Both the position numbers and the translations under genes were made by a program. DNA of 9,972 nucleotides from Verrucomicrobiota bacterium (GTDB lineage Bacteria; Verrucomicrobiota; Kiritimatiellia; JAAZAB01): positions 1-9,972 of the forward strand of contig JAHIMN010000135.1 in assembly GCA_018896395.1 (NCBI GenBank). The letters run 5' to 3'. Position 1 is the stretch's first letter. Every line of letters begins with the position of its first letter. The notes under the pieces were generated by a model. The model had not been told where the DNA came from and did no database searches. It saw nothing but the letters and a program-made list of their open reading frames with translations. This document shows, one piece after another, positions 6,638-9,972 of this stretch.

Positions 6638-7459
6638 TCAGAGTCCCTGAGCCAGCCAGGCCATATAGGCGGCCGACCAGCCTTTGCCCCACAAAATCCA
6701 GACAATGGCGGCCAGTGCAATATAGGGACCAAATGGAATTTTGCTGGCCATGGTTTTACGGTGACTCACTACCAATGTCATGCCTACGACCGCTCCCGCC
6801 AGCGAGGCGCCCATGACGGTAAATAACACCGCTTTCCAACCCAGGAAAGCGCCGAGGGCGCCCAGGAGCTTGACGTCCCCCATTCCCATGGCCTCTTTTC
6901 GAAACACCAGGGTTCCAAGCGTTGCCACGAGCCAAAGAAAAATAGCGCCAATCGCCAGTCCACTGACCGATGCACAGAAACCGGTATAAGCAGTTGTCTG
7001 ACCGTGCAGGGATGGCACCAGGAGACTCAGGATCGGCCCCGCAATCATCCCGCCGACCGTCAGACGATCAGGCAGAATCATAAACTCGAAATCAATGAAG
7101 GTGCCGATAATAAGGCCGGTGGCCATCAGCCAGTATATAGGGGTACGCGCGTCAAACCCGAATTTCAGCCAGATGAGCAGAAACACGATAGCCGTCAGAA
7201 ATTCCACAAAAAAATAACGTGACGTAATACGCCGGCCGCAATGCCGGCACTTCATTCCAAGGATAAAGAAACTGAAAAGCGGTATATTGTCGTACCAGGC
7301 GATGGCGTGTTCGCAATGCGGGCACCGGGAACGCGGGGTCACGACGGAGATGCCGCGCGGAATGCGGTAGATGCAGACATTGGCAAAACTGCCGATGCAC
7401 GCCCCGGTAACAAAACCAATAACTGCAAAATACACATCCATCCAGAATGGCAGTAGCAT
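6638..7459 (-). CDS. pilD: Prepilin peptidase / N-methyltransferase (type IV leader peptidase, A24 family)
   Basis: A 273-residue polytopic inner-membrane aspartyl protease that cleaves and usually N-methylates type IV prepilins or type II secretion pseudopilins. The N-terminal methyltransferase-type domain shows GSFANVCIYRIPRG (23-36) and two zinc-binding pairs, CPHC (46-49) and CRHC (71-74). Catalytic aspartates are D123 in TFIDFEFMILPD and D195 in MGMGDVKLLG. Several hydrophobic helices fill residues 84-273. Length fits the family. The ATG at 7457-7459 follows AAAGGA at a 5-nt spacing, supporting this start over Met7. It sits between aroE and aroK with no pilin or secretion genes in the window, so its substrates lie elsewhere in the genome. 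The symbol follows pulO/pilD usage. Confidence 0.93.
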   Translation of the reverse strand: MLLPFWMDVYFAVIGFVTGACIGSFANVCIYRIPRGISVVTPRSRCPHCEHAIAWYDNIPLFSFFILGMKCRHCGRRITSRYFFVEFLTAIVFLLIWLKFGFDARTPIYWLMATGLIIGTFIDFEFMILPDRLTVGGMIAGPILSLLVPSLHGQTTAYTGFCASVSGLAIGAIFLWLVATLGTLVFRKEAMGMGDVKLLGALGAFLGWKAVLFTVMGASLAGAVVGMTLVVSHRKTMASKIPFGPYIALAAIVWILWGKGWSAAYMAWLAQGL

Positions 7460-7473
7460 GATCGTCCTTTCAA

Positions 7474-7573
7474 TGCAGAATGCAGAAATAAAACCAGTTT
7501 GTAGCTATTCCGCAAATCGCGCGACGCCGTCTGTTATGATTTATTTTCTGCCTTTTGCCTTCTGCCTTCTGCC
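7474..7573. repeat. GGCAGAA-type heptad inverted pair between aroE and prepilin peptidase
   Basis: Two units TGCAGAA (7474-7487) on one side face four units of the TTCTGCC type (7546-7573) on the other. The right array lies inside the end of aroE and encodes its Lys/Arg/Gln-rich tail. The 58 bp between contains the aroE stop. Confidence 0.7.
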
Positions 7574-8436
7574 TTTCTTCCATACACTGCCTCTTCCAGC
7601 GCGCAACGCATAACAGCAACGGGCGCCTCACGCCCGGTCCAGATGGAAAAGGAAAGCGCACCCTGGTGCATGAGCATGCCGAGACCATTGGACGTTCGCG
7701 CGCCGGCCTCACGCGCCGCGCGCATCAACACGGTTTCCGGAAACATGTAAATCAGATCGTAAACCCGCTGGCCGCTGTGAAACGCATCCGGCGGAAGGAC
7801 CGCAGGCTCCCCAATGTGCATCCCCATCGGCGTGGCATGCACAACCAACTCGGCCTCCCGGCACGCACGGCGCCAGGCCTGCGGCTCCGTGCCAACCGCA
7901 GAAATATCGGTCTTGAGCCCGAGCGCGCGCAGGTCCGCTTCTAATCCGGCCAGCCGGGTACCATCCGCATCGGCCAGCATGAGGCGCCCGGCGCCCGCCG
8001 CGGCGCAGGCAAAAGCCACCGCGCGGCCGGCGCCGCCGCAACCCAGCAGAAACAGGGAAAGTCCCTTGACCGATAGATCAAATGCTTCGCGTATGGCCCG
8101 CAAAAAACCTTCACCGTCCGTGCTGAAGCCTTTCAGACCGCCGGCGGTGATTTTTACGGTATTAACCGAACCCAAACGCCGTGCGGCTTCATCGAGGTCG
8201 GCCAGTCCGCGAAACGCGACCTCCTTGAGTGGCACCGTCAGGTTAATGCCGACAAACCCCATCTCCGCCATGACCGGCAAGGTTTGCATAAGCTTTTCGG
8301 GCGGCACATCGAACGCCAGGTACACAGCATCCATGGCCAGCGCCTTAAACACCGCATTCTGCATGCGGGGCGAAAGCGAATGGCTGATCGGATGCCCGAG
8401 GACGGCGTATTTTTGTGTTGCAGGAGTGATGGTCAT
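7534..8436 (-). CDS. aroE: Shikimate dehydrogenase (NADP+)
   Basis: A 300-residue cytoplasmic enzyme reducing 3-dehydroshikimate to shikimate with NADPH, the step just before shikimate kinase (aroK, also in this run). Motifs: shikimate-binding SHSLSP (18-23), NLTVPLK with catalytic K71, N92 in SVNT, D107 in STDGEGF, Rossmann loop GCGGAGRA (132-139) and GLGMLMHQG near the end. The usual N-[AC]-TPxGM segment reads HATPMGM, a minor substitution. The last ~15 residues (GRKAEGRRQKAENKS) are encoded by the GGCAGAA repeat and are not part of the conserved domain. The ATG at 8434-8436 lacks a strong Shine-Dalgarno but gives a family-like N-terminus. A 74-bp gap separates it from the prepilin peptidase. 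Confidence 0.95.
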   Translation of the reverse strand: MTITPATQKYAVLGHPISHSLSPRMQNAVFKALAMDAVYLAFDVPPEKLMQTLPVMAEMGFVGINLTVPLKEVAFRGLADLDEAARRLGSVNTVKITAGGLKGFSTDGEGFLRAIREAFDLSVKGLSLFLLGCGGAGRAVAFACAAAGAGRLMLADADGTRLAGLEADLRALGLKTDISAVGTEPQAWRRACREAELVVHATPMGMHIGEPAVLPPDAFHSGQRVYDLIYMFPETVLMRAAREAGARTSNGLGMLMHQGALSFSIWTGREAPVAVMRCALEEAVYGRKAEGRRQKAENKS

Positions 8437-8450
8437 GGCAATTCCAGAGA

Positions 8451-8478
8451 TCAGAGGTCAGAGATCAGAGGTCAGAAA
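8451..8478. repeat. TCAGAGR heptad array, left arm of the four-helix-bundle cassette
   Basis: Four 7-bp units in a row: TCAGAGG, TCAGAGA, TCAGAGG, TCAGAAA. It is the inverted partner of the array at 8861-8888. The post-amber frame of the four-helix-bundle gene ends inside it (TGA at 8458-8460). Confidence 0.85.
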
Positions 8479-8565
8479 TTTGTCTGGATGACGGGTCATT
8501 GCCCCTAACATCTTGCCAACCTCTTGACACAGTGCGGTTAATTCTTTATGCTTTTGATCGTTGAT
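8458..8565 (-). pseudogene. Post-amber C-terminal segment of the four-helix-bundle gene
   Basis: Directly after the TAG at 8566-8568 the same frame continues for 35 codons to a TGA at 8458-8460: INDQKHKELTALCQEV, GKMLGAMTRHPDKFL, TSDL. This matches the ending familiar in S23-type four-helix-bundle proteins (EEVGRMLGSM...P.KFL after DCGY), so the residue at the amber codon should be Tyr. A TAT or TAC to TAG change explains the break. Either the gene is a recent pseudogene, the truncated protein works, or the amber codon is read through. Confidence 0.75.
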
Positions 8566-8838
8566 CTAAAAACAATCTCGTGCAAAATCCAATGAGGAAT
8601 CGGTCTCGCTATTCTCCCCGTCGCAATCCGTCAATTTGCTGACAAAATGTGCCTCATATCTCCTTTTGGCCCACGCCTCTCGAAGATTCATGCATACAGA
8701 ACGGGACGAACGGCGAATCTGTCCAATAAGAGCATACCGTTCTTCTGGAGGAAACCTTTTGCTAATTTCAAATATCCGCATGGCCAATTCATAGGCCTTT
8801 TTATACACGGTTAAATCTTTAGCGGATTTCAACTCCAT
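8566..8838 (-). CDS. Four-helix bundle protein (S23 / 23S rRNA intervening-sequence protein family), cut short by an amber codon
   Basis: A 90-residue product from the ATG at 8836-8838, with AGGA 7 nt upstream. Family features: DLTVYKKAYELAMRIFEISKRFP (first helix), LIGQIRRSSRSVCMNLREAW, AKRRYEAHFVSKLTDCDGEN and SETDSSLDFARDC. The family was first described from proteins encoded in intervening sequences of 23S rRNA, but free-standing copies are common, and Avd of diversity-generating retroelements is related; the molecular role here is unknown. Usual length is about 115-125 residues. This one stops after DCF, where relatives read DCGY, so most of the last helix is missing. It interrupts the run between leuA and aroE and is bracketed by inverted TCAGAGR arrays, suggesting insertion as a cassette. 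No RT, VR/TR pair or rRNA is nearby. Confidence 0.85.
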   Translation of the reverse strand: MELKSAKDLTVYKKAYELAMRIFEISKRFPPEERYALIGQIRRSSRSVCMNLREAWAKRRYEAHFVSKLTDCDGENSETDSSLDFARDCF

Positions 8839-8860
8839 ATCAATATCCTGTTCTTATCTT

Positions 8861-8888
8861 TCTGACCTCTGTCCTCTGATCTCTGACC
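8861..8888. repeat. TCAGAGR heptad array (reverse orientation), right arm of the four-helix-bundle cassette
   Basis: Four units: TCTGACC, TCTGTCC, TCTGATC, TCTGACC. Inverted relative to 8451-8478. It begins one base beyond the leuA stop codon (8890-8892) and lies between leuA and the four-helix-bundle gene's ribosome binding site. Confidence 0.85.
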
Positions 8889-8889
8889 T

Positions 8890-9972
8890 CTATTTCATCG
8901 CGCGGCTCATCAGGACCCGGTTGACGCAGTTCAAGTAAGCGGTGGCGCTCGCCTGGACGATGTCGGTGCTGGCCGCCTTGCCGCTGACCACGTCGTCGCC
9001 AAAGGCCACGCGCATGCTGACCTCGCCCTGCGCGTCCTTCCCAATGGTCACGGCCTGAATGGCATACTCCAGTAGTTTACCCTGCACCCCCGTAATTCGG
9101 TCAATGGTCTTAAGCGCGGCATCCACCGGCCCGTCGCCGCAGGCGGCGTCCTGGATCACGTCCTTATCCTTGCGCAGGCGCACCGTGGCCGTTGGAATCG
9201 TGGATGTGCCCGTGGAAACGTGGAGATAATCCAATTGATACGCGCCGCCCCCCGCAAAATCACCTTCCATTTCATCGCGGGCAATGGCCAAAATATCGTC
9301 GTCATACACAATTTTTTTCTTGTCCGCCAGATCAATGAATCGGCGATAGGCATTATCCAGCTCCTCAGGTTTAAGCTTAAAGCCCATTCTGGTCAGCCGG
9401 TCGGCAAACGCATGTCGCCCGGAATGCTTGCCCAGCACCAGCTCGGAACTGTCAATGCCGATGTCCTGCGGGCGCATGATTTCATAGGTCAAACGCTCCT
9501 TGAGGATACCGTCCTGGTGAATGCCGGCCTCATGGGCAAAAGCGTTGGCGCCCACAATGGCCTTGTTGCGCTGGACGACCATGCCGGTCAGACGGCTGAC
9601 CAGCCGGCTGGAGCGATAGAGTTCCTGCGTGCGGATATCCGTGGTCAGACCCAGGATATCATGGCGCGTACGCAGGGCCATCACCAATTCCTCGATCGCG
9701 CAGTTGCCGGCCCGTTCGCCAATCCCGTTGATTGTGCATTCCACGCCCCGGGCGCCGGAGGCGAGCGCAGCCAGCGTATTGGCCACCGCCAGACCCAAAT
9801 CATTGTGGCAATGGACATTGATGACGGCCTGCCCGATATTCGGCACGTGTTCGAACAGATAGCCAATCAACGCGCCGAATTCCGTCGGCACGGTATAGCC
9901 CACCGTGTCCGGAATATTGACCGTTGCGGCGCCGGCATCGATCACGGCGCGCACTACCTCGGCCAGGTAATC
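8890..9972 (-). CDS. leuA: 2-isopropylmalate synthase, C-terminal 360 residues (5' end outside window)
   Basis: The frame is open to the window edge, beginning DYLAEVVRAVIDAG, so the true start and roughly the first 150 residues are outside. The enzyme condenses acetyl-CoA with 2-oxoisovalerate, the first committed step of leucine synthesis. The TIM-barrel part shows NIPDTVGY, the metal-binding HCHNDLG (54-60 of the visible part) and TINGIGERAGNCAIEE (80-95). EAGIHQDGILK and GKHSGRHAF follow. The C-terminal third is the LeuA regulatory domain (LDYLHVSTGTSTIPTATVRL, GDGPVDAALKTIDRITG, YAIQAVTIGKDAQGEV), which normally gives leucine feedback inhibition. HSGRH and the regulatory domain favour leuA over homocitrate synthase; citramalate synthase is a less likely alternative. 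The stop TAG abuts the TCAGAGR repeat. Confidence 0.93.
   Translation of the reverse strand, partial: DYLAEVVRAVIDAGAATVNIPDTVGYTVPTEFGALIGYLFEHVPNIGQAVINVHCHNDLGLAVANTLAALASGARGVECTINGIGERAGNCAIEELVMALRTRHDILGLTTDIRTQELYRSSRLVSRLTGMVVQRNKAIVGANAFAHEAGIHQDGILKERLTYEIMRPQDIGIDSSELVLGKHSGRHAFADRLTRMGFKLKPEELDNAYRRFIDLADKKKIVYDDDILAIARDEMEGDFAGGGAYQLDYLHVSTGTSTIPTATVRLRKDKDVIQDAACGDGPVDAALKTIDRITGVQGKLLEYAIQAVTIGKDAQGEVSMRVAFGDDVVSGKAASTDIVQASATAYLNCVNRVLMSRAMK

Noticed and set aside
8451..8888. Heptad arrays considered as a CRISPR array
   Set aside because: Units are 7 bp and contiguous, with no spacers and no cas genes.
8451..8892. Four-helix-bundle gene considered as the Avd of a diversity-generating retroelement, or as a 23S rRNA intervening sequence
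   Set aside because: No reverse transcriptase, template/variable repeat pair or rRNA sequence is in the window.

Overview
The window looks like a chromosomal segment of a Gram-negative, moderately GC-rich bacterium. The best guess is a member of the PVC group (Verrucomicrobiota, Kiritimatiellota or Lentisphaerota). This rests on the style of the large Asn/Thr-rich secreted protein with MBG/YDG and BACON-like repeats, the atypical ROK protein, and intergenic spaces packed with short degenerate repeats. No rRNA, tRNA or other taxonomic marker is present, so the assignment is tentative.

Layout. (1) 1-2170, minus strand: the N-terminal 723 codons of a very large secreted multidomain protein, cut by the window edge, with a good promoter about 70 bp upstream of its start. 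(2) 2171-2485: a gap holding two perfect hairpins nested inside a longer inverted repeat. (3) 2486-3013, minus: a small secreted coiled-coil protein of unknown function that carries the same 18-bp repeat twice, in two reading frames. (4) 3014-3350: a plus-strand promoter, then a ~134-bp repeat element with GGAATTT arms. (5) 3351-4769, plus: a ROK-family protein with a long N-terminal extension. (6) 4770-4942: the gap between convergent genes, with heptad repeats and two adjacent hairpins. (7) 4943-9972, minus: a co-directional run read leuA (partial) -> four-helix-bundle protein -> aroE -> prepilin peptidase (pilD type) -> aroK -> queG.

How the genes fit together. leuA commits to leucine synthesis, and aroE and aroK are steps of the shikimate pathway. 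Between the two aro genes lies the prepilin peptidase, which matures type IV pilins or type II secretion pseudopilins. queG completes queuosine, a tRNA wobble-base modification. This is a housekeeping cluster rather than a genomic island.

The unusual part is the spacer DNA. Five of the gaps between genes in 3000-8900 contain degenerate tandem arrays of a 7- or 8-bp unit. Four of these (five elements, counting both GGAATTT copies) are clear inverted pairs of arrays; the fifth gap, after the ROK gene, is less regular. The unit differs from gap to gap: GGAATTT twice, GGCTGTW/GACGGAA, an 8-mer near AGTATGGG, GGCAGAA and TCAGAGR. Several gene ends (ROK start and stop, aroK and aroE C-termini, leuA stop, queG start) run into or abut these arrays. 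One array pair encloses the four-helix-bundle gene, whose reading frame is broken by a single amber codon with a clearly conserved C-terminus continuing in frame after it. I see no defence system, phage or transposase gene.
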